Origin: Chloroflexota bacterium
GTDB taxonomy: Bacteria; Chloroflexota; Anaerolineae; B4-G1
Direction: 5' to 3'
Length of the DNA stretch: 64,000 nt
Assembly (NCBI GenBank): GCA_024232355.1
Contig: JAAEPW010000906.1
Coordinates: 1 to 64,000, forward strand
The notes under the pieces were generated by a model, which was given only the letters and a program-made list of their open reading frames with translations, was not told the origin of the DNA and did no database searches. The first letter of the stretch is position 1. Each line of letters opens with the position of its first letter. The position numbers were made by a program, and so were the translations under genes. Shown here in pieces: positions 1 through 8,764 of the stretch.

Positions 1-54
1 CAGTAGCCCTGTTGTCATTAGTGTGCGCCAATTGATCAGCCATTTGTAGACCAT
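1..54 (-). CDS. Start of an unknown protein running off the left edge
   Basis: Only the first 18 codons lie in the window (they begin MVYKWLINWRTLMTTGLL). The start is supported by a strong Shine-Dalgarno GAGGAGG, read on the minus strand at about 66-60, five bases before the ATG. The visible residues are hydrophobic with Trp and basic residues, so a membrane protein is possible, but no family can be named from this fragment. It is co-directional with the two small genes to its right. Confidence 0.55.
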   Translation of the reverse strand, partial: MVYKWLINWRTLMTTGLL

Positions 55-153
55 TGTAACCTCCTCGCGCTAGGTTACTACAGGTTTATGATTTTGTTAA
101 GGTCCCTAGTTCAATTTTGCGAAATTTTGGTGACGGTATCCTTTCACCGTCCT

Positions 154-378
154 TCACTCGCCCTCGTCCCTCAGTATCTCCTCTGCCACCCAAGCTGGTA
201 CATTCCTGAGAATCTCACGCAAACGATGCCTATATTCAACTTGAAGTAATCGCGTTTTCTGACGCTCAAATTGGGTGGTAGGCGCGTTCGTGTCCATCGT
301 TGCAATAGCTTGTACGAGGGCACGGCCCTGAGTAATGATCTGGCTGATGTCCTCTGTAGGAACAAGTTCGTCGGCCAT
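154..378 (-). CDS. Small hypothetical protein, 74 aa
   Basis: I do not recognise this protein. It is short, charged and probably helical, with Arg/Gln-rich middle residues and an acidic C-terminus. It begins MADELVPTED at an ATG with a weak AGGT upstream. Its last residues (EEILRDEGE) resemble those of the next small gene to the right (DEILRGEDE), so the two may be distantly related or share a docking tail. It lies in an accessory stretch of short minus-strand genes near a recombinase. No catalytic motif is visible. Confidence 0.45.
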   Translation of the reverse strand: MADELVPTEDISQIITQGRALVQAIATMDTNAPTTQFERQKTRLLQVEYRHRLREILRNVPAWVAEEILRDEGE

Positions 379-420
379 AGTTCTTACCTGACAAGGATGT
401 CTTTATCTGTTTGGATTCAG

Positions 421-666
421 TTACTCGTCCTCGCCCCTCAGTATCTCATCGACTTCTCGAAACATCGCCGCACTTTTCTCTCGTTTCGCCCTGATCGCCT
501 TAGCAATCCTCGCGTCAGTCTCCTTACATCGCGGGCACTCTTTTACCTCATCCATAACAAGACCACAGATACCGCAGATGACACTGTTGTCAGCCTCACC
601 TGTCACGGCAATGATCACGGTGATCTCGTGGTCGCGGTATTGCGATAGGTGTGCGCTCAAGTCCAA
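421..666 (-). CDS. Small zinc-ribbon-like protein, 81 aa
   Basis: The central part carries two Cys knuckles, CGIC and CPRC, about 14 residues apart. This is the arrangement of a rubredoxin-like or zinc-ribbon fold that binds one Zn, often used for nucleic acid or protein binding. The rest is charged and helical, ending in an acidic tail similar to that of the gene at 154-378. The start used here is TTG with no clear ribosome binding site, so the true N-terminus could differ. The function is unknown; the two knuckles are the only firm evidence. Confidence 0.45.
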   Translation of the reverse strand: MDLSAHLSQYRDHEITVIIAVTGEADNSVICGICGLVMDEVKECPRCKETDARIAKAIRAKREKSAAMFREVDEILRGEDE

Positions 667-845
667 GTCGCCACGTCCAGGGAGCCTGGGCCAGCCGATA
701 CTGTCTGTCCATTCACCTGTGCTTCTCTCATACCGACACCTTGCTATCCGGCTACTCTCCTATACCCCGGTCATTTGAAAGCACCAGCGCGGTCGCGGGG
801 CATTCTGACAGCCACCCTACCATTATACTTGTCTCTGCTATAATG

Positions 846-877
846 CAAAACCGCCCCGGCTTCGTCAGGTCGGGGCG
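846..877 (-). terminator. Minus-strand terminator-like hairpin
   Basis: CGCCCCG at 852-858 pairs with CGGGGCG at 871-877. Read on the minus strand the stem is followed by a GTTTTGC tail, the form of a Rho-independent terminator. It is one of four similar hairpins in the first 2.7 kb. No long gene ends just upstream on that strand, so what it terminates is unclear. The stretch 667-1012 has no other gene I can support. Confidence 0.5.
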
Positions 878-916
878 CTGTTCCAATTCATCCCATTTGT
901 TCGACTTGACTGCCTA

Positions 917-957
917 TTGAACGGTTTTTGAATGCGTGTTGAGCTATCTTTGAACGG
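917..957 (+). repeat. Direct repeat TTGAACGG upstream of a small gene
   Basis: TTGAACGG occurs at 917-924 and again at 950-957, 33 bases apart start to start, which is about three helical turns. Both copies lie 55-95 bases before the gene at 1013. This spacing would suit two half-sites for a regulator bound on one DNA face, but two short repeats are weak evidence. Confidence 0.25.
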
Positions 958-1012
958 CAACCTGATATGATAATCAGTAGATGGCGGCATACGGTCAGAA
1001 AGGAGTAGAGTA

Positions 1013-1225
1013 ATGAAACGGGTACAGGTACATTTTTATGTGGAGCAGAACAGAGCGCGTGATGAAAACGGAAAGAGTGTAGATGAATTGCTGTACAAGT
1101 TTATTCAGAATGTTTCGCTGCCAAGTGAATTGATACGATCATCGGTAGCGGATTTACACAAAGAACACGCTAGAATTTCCAATATGGGGTGGAGTGGATT
1201 GTCGAGTACAGGTCGTTGGCGGTAA
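1013..1225 (+). CDS. Small hypothetical protein, 70 aa
   Basis: The start ATG has a good Shine-Dalgarno (AAGGAGTAG) just upstream, which supports real translation. The protein begins MKRVQVHFYVEQNRARDENG and looks soluble with a beta-strand start followed by helix. I do not recognise a family. The C-terminus is rich in Ser, Gly and Trp and could be a read-out into non-conserved sequence. A terminator-like hairpin sits 18 bases after the stop. It is the only plus-strand gene in this accessory stretch. Confidence 0.45.
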   Translation: MKRVQVHFYVEQNRARDENGKSVDELLYKFIQNVSLPSELIRSSVADLHKEHARISNMGWSGLSSTGRWR

Positions 1226-1234
1226 TTTCGGGTG

Positions 1235-1267
1235 CAAAGACACCGCCCCGACCTTAGATCGGAGCGG
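1235..1267 (-). terminator. Minus-strand terminator-like hairpin
   Basis: CCGCCCCGA at 1243-1251 pairs with TCGGAGCGG at 1259-1267 with one mismatch. The minus-strand continuation is GTGTCTTTGC, moderately U-rich. It belongs to the same hairpin family as those at 852, 1345 and 2599. It lies just after the plus-strand gene ending at 1225, so it may act in both directions. Confidence 0.4.
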
Positions 1268-1338
1268 TCATTTGCCTGTGAAATTGCTATCCACTATTTA
1301 TGCAAGTGGGAAGCTATTCCAACATACCACCCAGATGC

Positions 1339-1365
1339 AAAAATGCCCAGGCTTTATACCTGGGC
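1339..1365 (-). terminator. Minus-strand terminator hairpin, exact copy of one at 2600
   Basis: GCCCAGG at 1345-1351 pairs with CCTGGGC at 1359-1365 around CTTTATA. Read on the minus strand it is followed by ATTTTTGC, a good U tract. The same 21-base hairpin recurs exactly at 2600-2620. It lies about 245 bases downstream of the methyltransferase stop at 1610. The rest of 1226-1609 shows no gene I can support. Confidence 0.5.
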
Positions 1366-1609
1366 ACTTCTCTTGCTCCCCCTGTGGGCTCGAATCTCGG
1401 ATTGTCCAGACCTTGTGGTACTTTCTGTTTGGCTACACTATAACATAACTGGGTGGCTCTCCCAGATGCGGAAGTATTCCAAATGTCTAACGTGTTATTC
1501 ACCTGCCTGCGGTGGAGCAGTTCCGACAAGTGTAAACTAGAATTTCAGACTAGAAAATTACGCCGCGTACAATACTGCGAAGAGGTCCGGTGCAATTAGG
1601 GTTGGGCAG

Positions 1610-2362
1610 CTACTTTGGCTTAATACCTAAAAATATATGAGCTGAACCCGGTTCATATTCACTGTGGTCAAATGGCAAGGAACGAGATTGGAAACCTGCT
1701 TTGGCGATCAATCTAAGCCATTCATCTTGACCGAATAAACCGCACACGTGACGGTCGACTACACATCGAACTTCATCCGTTTCGTCTCGCAGCAGGTATA
1801 CCATGTAAGACTGGTATGTAGTGTCGGTTTCATCAGTATCCCAAGTCCAATTGAGATAGCGCAATCCCCGTTTTTCAATATCATGACCGCCATGACCTGT
1901 TGATGCTTTAAAAGTTTCACGAGTATGATCTGGCGCAAACAATGCTACTCCGCCAGCTTTACAATGTATGTAAGCCGTCTCGATGGCTTGAAACAAGTCG
2001 GCTTCTGAGCGCATATACATAATCGCATCATGGATAAAAACTGCATCAAATTCATGTCCTAATCTTACCGTTCTCATGTCACCTTGAATATGCTCACAGT
2101 AGGGGTTCAGTCCTTTGCTGACTTTCAGCATCTCTGGTGATAGATCAACCAATGTCATCTCAAATTTCTGTTTCAAATGAGAAGCATTGTTACCGCCCCC
2201 AGAGCCTAATTCAAGTAAGGTTTTCGGTATGGTTAGACTGGCAGACAGAATCACATTTTGATAAAACTTTGCTTCTTCGGTGTAATCTTTAGGAATTGAT
2301 AGAATTGGCCACCACTCAGCAAGTTCTCTATACAACGATGGCAATTTTTCTATTGGTTTCAT
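1610..2362 (-). CDS. Class I SAM-dependent methyltransferase
   Basis: A 250-residue enzyme of the Rossmann-like class I methyltransferase fold, which moves a methyl group from S-adenosylmethionine to a substrate. Motif I (LLELGSGGGNNASHL, about residues 50-64) binds the cofactor; the acidic residue of motif II follows in LVDLSPEML. Later strands include FDAVFIHDAIMYM and GGVALFAPD. The ATG follows GAGG at a good distance. The substrate cannot be told from sequence; such enzymes act on small molecules, sugars or lipids. It sits alone among mobile-looking small genes and may be accessory cargo. Confidence 0.8.
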   Translation of the reverse strand: MKPIEKLPSLYRELAEWWPILSIPKDYTEEAKFYQNVILSASLTIPKTLLELGSGGGNNASHLKQKFEMTLVDLSPEMLKVSKGLNPYCEHIQGDMRTVRLGHEFDAVFIHDAIMYMRSEADLFQAIETAYIHCKAGGVALFAPDHTRETFKASTGHGGHDIEKRGLRYLNWTWDTDETDTTYQSYMVYLLRDETDEVRCVVDRHVCGLFGQDEWLRLIAKAGFQSRSLPFDHSEYEPGSAHIFLGIKPK

Positions 2363-2590
2363 TTAACCTCTATTCAATCTGATTCTATACTGCCCAATAT
2401 GATAGTCTACAGCATCTTGATTGCCTATGGGAGGTGAACAGTGTCCATATCCCTCCCCAAACGGCAGCAAAACGAGAGCTACTAATTCCCCAACATCTAC
2501 CAGTATATGTCAAACATGATGATTAGTCAAAATATGCCAGGAAGTTATTCCAGCACAACTCCCTGATTTGCTACCAGTGCATCAACCAGA

Positions 2591-2621
2591 CACAAAAGCG
2601 CCCAGGCTTTATACCTGGGCG
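2591..2621 (-). terminator. Rho-independent terminator of the 60-residue gene
   Basis: CGCCCAGG at 2599-2606 pairs with CCTGGGCG at 2614-2621. On the minus strand the stem is followed by CTTTTGTG. It lies 16 bases past the stop of the minus-strand gene ending at 2637, exactly where a terminator for that gene would be. Confidence 0.6.
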
Positions 2622-2636
2622 TATATTGGCAAAGTC

Positions 2637-2819
2637 TCAACTTGGCTTAACCAGTGCTGGTTGCAAAGTCGCCACTCCATCCCTGTCACTGACAGAAGTC
2701 GTCGATTCGCTCCCGGCTTTGGCTCTTTGCTCGCGCAACTCTCGCCCACGTTGGGCAGCCCGGCGCAGGATGGAAACCAGCGCATCTTGAATCTGTGGTG
2801 TCAGTTCATACTCGGCCAT
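2637..2819 (-). CDS. Small hypothetical protein, 60 aa
   Basis: The gene has a strong Shine-Dalgarno (AAAGGAG) before its ATG and a terminator hairpin right after its stop, so it is probably a real transcription unit of its own. The protein begins MAEYELTPQIQDALVSILRR: an acidic start, then a basic helix with RRAAQRGRELREQRAK, then a disordered Ser/Thr tail. The basic helix could contact nucleic acid. I do not recognise the family. Confidence 0.5.
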   Translation of the reverse strand: MAEYELTPQIQDALVSILRRAAQRGRELREQRAKAGSESTTSVSDRDGVATLQPALVKPS

Positions 2820-2907
2820 TGTTCATCTCCTTTTGGGTATACCGCCCCCGGTTAATGTACTTTCTCTGGCGAGTATGATACTACAAACCATGTGCGCCTG
2901 TCAAGGG

Positions 2908-3663
2908 TTAAATCCGCAATCCCAACACGTCACACGGGGCGCTCACCAAGTCCTGCTCGACGCCCAGATATCGCTCGGTCGTCTTGATGCTGGCGTGCCC
3001 TAAACTGAGTTGAATTTGATCGAGGCCCGCGCCGCCTTTGTGGGCCAATTTTGCAAACGTCCGGCGCAAGTCGTGGGCTGCGATATCGGCATACGCTCTC
3101 ACCACATCGGCCACTGCTTGGGCAGTCATCGACTCACCGTTGACGTACCCGCCCTTGTGGATCGAGCGGAATAGCTGCCCATCACTGATGCCCGCCGCCT
3201 CAGATCGCCGCAACCCGCATCCGATCAAGAGGGCCAGGATCGCCCTGTCGCGCAACCCCTTGAGCGTTTCCACGTTGGGGGCGTTGATGAGTGTCTGCGC
3301 TTGCTCCTTGGTCAGCCAGTTGCCAGCCCTGACACCCGCCGTCTTGACGCCCTTTACGGCTTTGATGCCATTGGCAAGGGTCTGGTCCACCAGGCCGTTG
3401 TCAGCCGCCTCTACAGCCAGCTTGCGGATCGCGCTCAAGCGCAGGTTGATGGTGGACGGAGCCAAGCCGTCGCCCTCTAACTTGACCTTGTATCGTTGCA
3501 CCACCGCTTTGCTCAGTGGAGGGCGTTCTTGTTCGGCGTGCCAAGCTAAAAAGTCGGTCAGTGCCTTGCCGTATGCTCGCTTGCTGTGTTCACTGGTCAG
3601 GCTGTCCAGCACTAGGGCTACGATAGCGCCTGTGTCCTGATAGTTTGTGAGTGCTTGGTTCAT
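2908..3663 (-). CDS. Tyrosine recombinase (integrase) with an internal in-frame deletion
   Basis: The N-terminal core-binding domain (about residues 1-110) and the catalytic tail of a phage-type integrase are plain: the first Arg in GCGLRRSE, then HDLRRTFAKLAHKGG, GHASIKTTERYLG with the nucleophile Tyr, and a DVLGLRI end. However, RRSEAAG runs straight into ISDGQLFRSIHKGG. In intact members some 40-50 residues lie between these segments, including the beta-hairpin that carries the catalytic Lys. At 251 residues it is shorter than the roughly 290-300 usual for this type. The Shine-Dalgarno AAAGGAG and start are intact. It probably can still bind DNA but is likely impaired in cleavage. Confidence 0.75.
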   Translation of the reverse strand: MNQALTNYQDTGAIVALVLDSLTSEHSKRAYGKALTDFLAWHAEQERPPLSKAVVQRYKVKLEGDGLAPSTINLRLSAIRKLAVEAADNGLVDQTLANGIKAVKGVKTAGVRAGNWLTKEQAQTLINAPNVETLKGLRDRAILALLIGCGLRRSEAAGISDGQLFRSIHKGGYVNGESMTAQAVADVVRAYADIAAHDLRRTFAKLAHKGGAGLDQIQLSLGHASIKTTERYLGVEQDLVSAPCDVLGLRI

Positions 3664-4016
3664 TTCTCGCTCCTTTCGTTTGACCTTCTATAAGGCCCAT
3701 TATCACAAGTCATCTACGCTCGTTTTATCACGTTGCCAAGCTTCCATTCGTGCCAAACTGCGTCTCGGTGCAGAATTGAGGGCGAAAAGGCGTTCTAATG
3801 CAATCCATCTGGTGGGATTGCATTTACTCCAACACGCCAAGTTACATCTTTTTTTAGGGATTCATGCCCGATATACTTGTCGAATAGCTCATTGTGCGTA
3901 TACTTTGCATAATACGGTTGATGTTTTTCCTTGGTTCGTTCTGAAATCTTGTCACCAGTGCATAAAATTCTTCAGCCGACGACAAGCTTGCATATCTTGG
4001 ATAAGGAGAATGTGCT
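3664..4016. other. Divergent intergenic region with one hairpin
   Basis: This stretch separates the recombinase (leftward) from the surface protein (rightward) and must hold both promoters. The clearest structure is a 9-bp perfect stem, ATGCAATCC at 3798-3806 with GGATTGCAT at 3815-3823, and an 8-base loop. AAGGAG at 4003-4008 is the ribosome binding site for the next gene. A reading frame across the region has no support and I leave it out. Confidence 0.45.
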
Positions 4017-7000
4017 ATGAATACCATTGCGTCGAAACGGATATTGAATGGTCTCTGCTTGTCTTTTATTGTTGCGTTGGGGGTGAGCGCAGGGGCATGG
4101 CTATCGCCGATACGCGCCCTTTCCGGCGGCCCTGACGCTTTTGGTTACATGTTCACAGATTCGACCGAAACAGGTGGCCCCGATTATCATTTTGATGATA
4201 TTTCGGGGACAGGCTCACCCATTAGTTTGGATAACGACCAGATGAGCGGCGCTATTCCGATTGGGTTTGCGTTCACGTACTATGGTGTGGACCATACCCA
4301 CGTTGCCATTAGCTCTAACGGTTTTATCACTGTGCTCTCCGGCCAATCCCCGGCTTGCTGCAACGGACAGCCATTGCCCCAAACGGACGCTCAGAATGGG
4401 GTGATCGCTGGTTGGTGGGAAGACCTGGACCCATCCGAATATGGCGGTACCATTCATTACGAGACGTTGGGCAGTGCGCCCAACCGGCGCTTTATTGTCC
4501 AGTTCGAGAACGTTCAGCACTATCTCTCCAGCAGCACGACCGCCGTTACTTTTCAGTTCAAGCTCTTTGAGGGCACAGACGAGATCGAGATCCATTACCA
4601 GGATGCATTTTCTGACGGCGGTGTGCATTCGGCTGGCATTGAAGACCAATCCGGCACGATAGGCTTGCAATATCATCTCGGCGATGCGTCTCTTAGCCCT
4701 CCTCATTTGGCGGTTCGTTATTATTTGCCCGATGACGTTTACCTGGCTCCTCCCATGCAGACGCGCGGCGGATGGCCCGGCACGACAGTAACGTACACCG
4801 GGACGGTCTGGAACTTGACAGGGATGGCTGATAGCTTTGGTCTGATGGTCTCTGACAACGTCTGGCCCACTACTCTCTCGGCCTCTAATACCGGCATCAT
4901 CGCCGATGACAGTTCATTCGATTTTGCCGTGTATGTAGATGTTCCGTCCGGCAGTCTGGGAAGCAGCGACACGATCACCGTCGTGGCTACCTCGGATAAT
5001 AGTGCTGCGTACTCGGATGCATCTATACTGACCACCATCGCTTCCCAGTTGGGCTATGTCTTGGATCATAGTGATGGTCAGATCAGGATCGTGGATACGG
5101 TGAATCACGCGGATACGGGAACAAGTATGGGCGCTTCCCGACCCTTGCGTGGCGCGATCAGCCCCGATGGCCGATGGCTCTATGCCAGCCTGCCCCGGGT
5201 GAACCAGGTACTGGTGGTGGATGCCGGCAGCAATACGGTCCTGACAACTATCGCCGTCGGCATCCAGCCACACGGTATCGCGTTCAGTGCCGACGGCGCC
5301 TACGCCTTTGTCGCCAACCGGAGCAGCGACAGCGTGTGGGTGATCGATACCAGCGTGCCCGCCGTCATCAGCACCTTGCCCGTGGGTCTCGAGCCGGTGG
5401 ATGTCGCCAGTAACCCGTTTTTGAACCAGGTCTATGTCACCAACCGGAGCAATGCCACCGTCAGCGTGATTGACGTGGCGACGCTGACCGTAAGCGACAC
5501 CATTGGTGGCTTGAATTATCCAAGAGACATTGCGATCTCGCCGGACGGGCTGCGCGCTTACGTGAGCAACCAGGGAGCCGAGATGTATCCGGGCGATGGC
5601 AGTATCGGCGTAATCGATACTGCCACCGGCAACCTGTTTGCCACCTGGTCCATCAGCAGCACGTGGCTTATGGGGCTGGATGTGTCGCCCGACGGCGGCA
5701 CGTTGTACGTGGTGGATGCTTACGCAGGTGATGTTCATATTGTAGACACGTCTACCGGACTGGTCATCGCCACGATTGCCACGAGTTCGCACATGCCCTG
5801 GGATGTGGAGGTCTTTCCGGCGTGGGCTGGCCCGTTTGCGTATGTCAGCAATAGCCGGTGGACTGGAACCACCAATACCCCCAATATCATAGACGTCATA
5901 GACATCAACCTCAACACAGTGACCGAGACCATTCCACTGGGCAATGATCTGCGCGGCTTGGCGCTCTTTCCGATGGAGACCGTTGACTATGGCGATGCCC
6001 CAGACCCAACCTACCCCACCTTGTTGGCGAACAACGGGGCTCGCCATATCATTGCGCCCGGATTTTTCTTGGGCGGCGGCATAGACGCCGACGTGGACGG
6101 CCAACCGGACGCCACCGCCACCGGGGATGATCTGCTGGACGGAAACGATGACGAGGATGGCGTGACGTTTGTCAGCTTGTTGAATCTGGGACAATCGGCC
6201 ACCGTTGATGTGGTGGCGTCGTCGCCCGGTTTTTTGAACGCCTGGATAGACTGGAACAGCGACGGTGACTGGGTTGATGCGGACGATCAGATCGTGTCCT
6301 CTCACCCACTGGTGGCGGGGTCGAACGGCATATCCTTCTCGGTGCCGCTCGAGGCTGTGCCAGGATCTGCCTATGCCCGCTTTCGTTTCAGCTCTGAGGA
6401 CTCGGTGACCTACGATGGCTTGGCGCTTGATGGTGAGGTTGAGGACTATGTGGCAGTGGTCAACGGCCCACCAGTGGCCATCGATGATGCCAACACCACC
6501 GACGAGGACACGCCGCTCAACGTCGGATCGCCGGGCGTGTTGGACAACGACAGCGACCCCAACATGGGCGATACCCTGTTCGTGGTCGCCTTTGATGCCC
6601 TCACGCCTCAGGGGGCAATCGCCAACGTCAACGACGGTGGCGATTACGGCTACGATCCCAATAGCCAATTTGAATACCTGGCCGTGGGCGAATGGGTCAC
6701 TGACCAATTTGGCTACACCGTCGGCGACAGCGGCGGCCTGACCGACACGGCCACGGTAGTTATCACTGTTACGGGTGTCAACGATGCCCCTCGAGTGGTG
6801 AACGATGGCTTTACGGTGGCCGAATATAGCGTGGACAATACCCTCGACGTGCTGTTCAATGACACCGATCCCGATAACTCTGACACACTGGCTATCCACG
6901 ATATCTCTATACCAGATCATGGCGGCACAGCGCTCACCGATGGTGCGGTCGTCACCTACACGCCCGATTTTGGCTTTTTTGGCACTGAGACTTTTACATA

Positions 7001-8267
7001 CACTGCTGGCGATGGCAACGGCGGCTTGGCTCAGGCCAGCGTCGTGATCACGGTGGCGACTGCCCACTTGCCGCCGGTGGCAGATGCCGGGGTAAGCCAG
7101 ATCATCACCGTCGGTACATTCGCCACATTGGACGGCAGCGGCAGCACCGACCCTGATGGTGATTGGCCGCTTACCTATGGCTGGATGCAAGTTAGCGGCA
7201 TTGCGGTCACTTTGAGCGACCGGACTGCCGTGTCGCCCACTTTTACCGCCCCAATCACATCCGCGCTCCTTACTTTTGCCCTCGTCGTCACCGATGCCCA
7301 CGGCTTGCATTCGAGGCCAGATACCGTCACCGTTACCATCGAGGTGCCGGTGGTGTCCCCAAGCTATGTGTACCTGCCGGTGATTGTGCGTAACTACCCG
7401 CCGCTTCCCGAGGTGGGCAGTGTGACGATTGCGGGCGGGAGTGATTGTGTATACCGCGTGGATGTGACCCTGGCCATGAGCGATACCTTTGCAAGCGGGG
7501 CTGATACCGTGGACTGGATGCGTCTCAGCAATGAGAGCGTTGCTTGGGATGAGAATGATTGGGAACCTTTTGGCCCGACCAAAGCCTGGCAACTGGCGAG
7601 CGGCACCAGCGGCCTTAGAACGGTGTACACCCAGTTCAAAGGTAGTCAGGGTGGGGTTTCGAATCCGCCTGCCTCGGATGCGGTCTATGTCGCTCTCAAT
7701 GGAGACTTTGAGTACGGGGCTCTCACACCGGGATGGCAGAGCAAAGTGAATCCTCTGCCGGTCAGCATCGAGCAGAGCGTTCAGGAGAGGAGCGGCGGCT
7801 CTACACCGCCAGCCGATGGTGATAACGTGGTGCTGCTAGGGGGGCTCGACTATCTTTGCGAGTTTGGCGGAATGCCCATCGGGTATGCGTCCATCGAACA
7901 AACCTTTGACCTGCCGCCCAACGTGGACAGCCAACTCACCTTTAGGTACATCATCTGGTCTCAAGATACCTCTATTCCGGGCGACTATGATCGTTTTGAA
8001 GTATACGTTGACGGCGACCGGGTTTTTTCTGATGGCAACCAGGTCAACGAGGGGTTGAACTGCGATCAGTGGTGGCGGGTGCCGGGAGTTGATAATCCAC
8101 GAAGCGGTCAGACGGATGGTTGGGCAACCGCCGAGGTAGACCTGAGCGATTATGCTGGGCAGAGCGTCGTCATTGCTTTTCGCAACTCGAATCGTTACGA
8201 CAGTTGGTACAATACCTACACCTATGTCGATAGCGTGACCATAGAACCCATAAGCGAATGGCCATGA
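4017..8267 (+). CDS. Large multidomain cell-surface protein, 1416 aa
   Basis: A signal peptide covers about residues 1-36. Then come a nidogen-like beta-sandwich (about 40-230), a NEW3-like spacer, a YVTN-type beta-propeller built of repeats such as VLVVDAGSNTVLTTIAVG (about 342-650), a GEVED domain starting at DYGDAPDPTYPTLL (about 657-815), two cadherin-like VCBS or tandem-95 repeats (DDANTTDEDTPL and VVNDGFTV), and a PKD-like domain (about 1018-1112). The tail motif YVYLPVIVRNY (about 1116) is followed by another jelly-roll or MAM-like domain. The architecture suggests extracellular adhesion or a sheath component. AAGGAG precedes the ATG. It has no enzyme motif that I can see. Confidence 0.8.
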   Translation: MNTIASKRILNGLCLSFIVALGVSAGAWLSPIRALSGGPDAFGYMFTDSTETGGPDYHFDDISGTGSPISLDNDQMSGAIPIGFAFTYYGVDHTHVAISSNGFITVLSGQSPACCNGQPLPQTDAQNGVIAGWWEDLDPSEYGGTIHYETLGSAPNRRFIVQFENVQHYLSSSTTAVTFQFKLFEGTDEIEIHYQDAFSDGGVHSAGIEDQSGTIGLQYHLGDASLSPPHLAVRYYLPDDVYLAPPMQTRGGWPGTTVTYTGTVWNLTGMADSFGLMVSDNVWPTTLSASNTGIIADDSSFDFAVYVDVPSGSLGSSDTITVVATSDNSAAYSDASILTTIASQLGYVLDHSDGQIRIVDTVNHADTGTSMGASRPLRGAISPDGRWLYASLPRVNQVLVVDAGSNTVLTTIAVGIQPHGIAFSADGAYAFVANRSSDSVWVIDTSVPAVISTLPVGLEPVDVASNPFLNQVYVTNRSNATVSVIDVATLTVSDTIGGLNYPRDIAISPDGLRAYVSNQGAEMYPGDGSIGVIDTATGNLFATWSISSTWLMGLDVSPDGGTLYVVDAYAGDVHIVDTSTGLVIATIATSSHMPWDVEVFPAWAGPFAYVSNSRWTGTTNTPNIIDVIDINLNTVTETIPLGNDLRGLALFPMETVDYGDAPDPTYPTLLANNGARHIIAPGFFLGGGIDADVDGQPDATATGDDLLDGNDDEDGVTFVSLLNLGQSATVDVVASSPGFLNAWIDWNSDGDWVDADDQIVSSHPLVAGSNGISFSVPLEAVPGSAYARFRFSSEDSVTYDGLALDGEVEDYVAVVNGPPVAIDDANTTDEDTPLNVGSPGVLDNDSDPNMGDTLFVVAFDALTPQGAIANVNDGGDYGYDPNSQFEYLAVGEWVTDQFGYTVGDSGGLTDTATVVITVTGVNDAPRVVNDGFTVAEYSVDNTLDVLFNDTDPDNSDTLAIHDISIPDHGGTALTDGAVVTYTPDFGFFGTETFTYTAGDGNGGLAQASVVITVATAHLPPVADAGVSQIITVGTFATLDGSGSTDPDGDWPLTYGWMQVSGIAVTLSDRTAVSPTFTAPITSALLTFALVVTDAHGLHSRPDTVTVTIEVPVVSPSYVYLPVIVRNYPPLPEVGSVTIAGGSDCVYRVDVTLAMSDTFASGADTVDWMRLSNESVAWDENDWEPFGPTKAWQLASGTSGLRTVYTQFKGSQGGVSNPPASDAVYVALNGDFEYGALTPGWQSKVNPLPVSIEQSVQERSGGSTPPADGDNVVLLGGLDYLCEFGGMPIGYASIEQTFDLPPNVDSQLTFRYIIWSQDTSIPGDYDRFEVYVDGDRVFSDGNQVNEGLNCDQWWRVPGVDNPRSGQTDGWATAEVDLSDYAGQSVVIAFRNSNRYDSWYNTYTYVDSVTIEPISEWP

Positions 8268-8374
8268 TGGGTTAACACGCAAATCAATTTGAGAAGATAG
8301 AATAATGGTCGAGTCCATCATAACTGTCAATTGAGCGAGGGCTTTGCCAAAAAATACACACACGGGAGAAATCA

Positions 8375-8761
8375 TTGATACATAGGATGTTTTGGGTTGG
8401 ATTTGGAGGTTTTGTTGGAGCAATTTTGCGCTATCTGGTGGCTGGATCGATTCAACGATGGACAAAGAGTGGAACCTTTCCCCACGGCACATTGGCAGTG
8501 AACCTGATGGGATGTTTTATTATAGGCTTGCTTTCCCAGTTGTTAGACAACCGGGGTGACTTTAGTATTCAAGTGCGCTCGTTCATTTTCATCGGCCTGC
8601 TAGGAGCCTTTACGACTTTTTCGACCTTTGGAAATGAAACGCTGAACCTTTTGCGCGAGCGGGACACTTGGTTTGCTTTGAACAACATTGTCATACACGT
8701 CGTATTGGGTTTGGGAATGGTATGGTTGGGACGTGCACTGGCCGAGTTGGTTTGGAGGTAA
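8375..8761 (+). CDS. crcB: Fluoride ion channel CrcB/Fluc
   Basis: A 128-residue membrane protein with four hydrophobic segments and the family signatures GGFVGAILRY at the start, GTLAVNLMGCFIIG in the middle and GLLGAFTTFSTFGNE, which carries the Phe residues and polar track of the fluoride pore. Two copies form a dual-topology dimer that expels fluoride across the cell membrane. The start is TTG at 8375 with GGGAGA five bases before it; ATG at 8387 is an alternative. I looked for a fluoride riboswitch in the 107 bases upstream and did not find one. The next gene begins four bases after the stop. Confidence 0.9.
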   Translation: MIHRMFWVGFGGFVGAILRYLVAGSIQRWTKSGTFPHGTLAVNLMGCFIIGLLSQLLDNRGDFSIQVRSFIFIGLLGAFTTFSTFGNETLNLLRERDTWFALNNIVIHVVLGLGMVWLGRALAELVWR

Positions 8762-8764
8762 AAG

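Noticed and set aside
3647..4135. A plus-strand frame between the recombinase and the surface protein.
   Set aside because: No Shine-Dalgarno and no recognisable protein pattern; it overlaps the true start region of the surface protein.
4914..7592. An 892-residue open frame on the minus strand.
   Set aside because: It lies wholly antisense to the surface-protein gene, has no ribosome binding site and no protein-like motif. It is a by-product of codon usage on the other strand.
8268..8374. Fluoride riboswitch upstream of crcB.
   Set aside because: I looked for the conserved pseudoknot elements, including the CTGATGACTCC-like segment, and found none.
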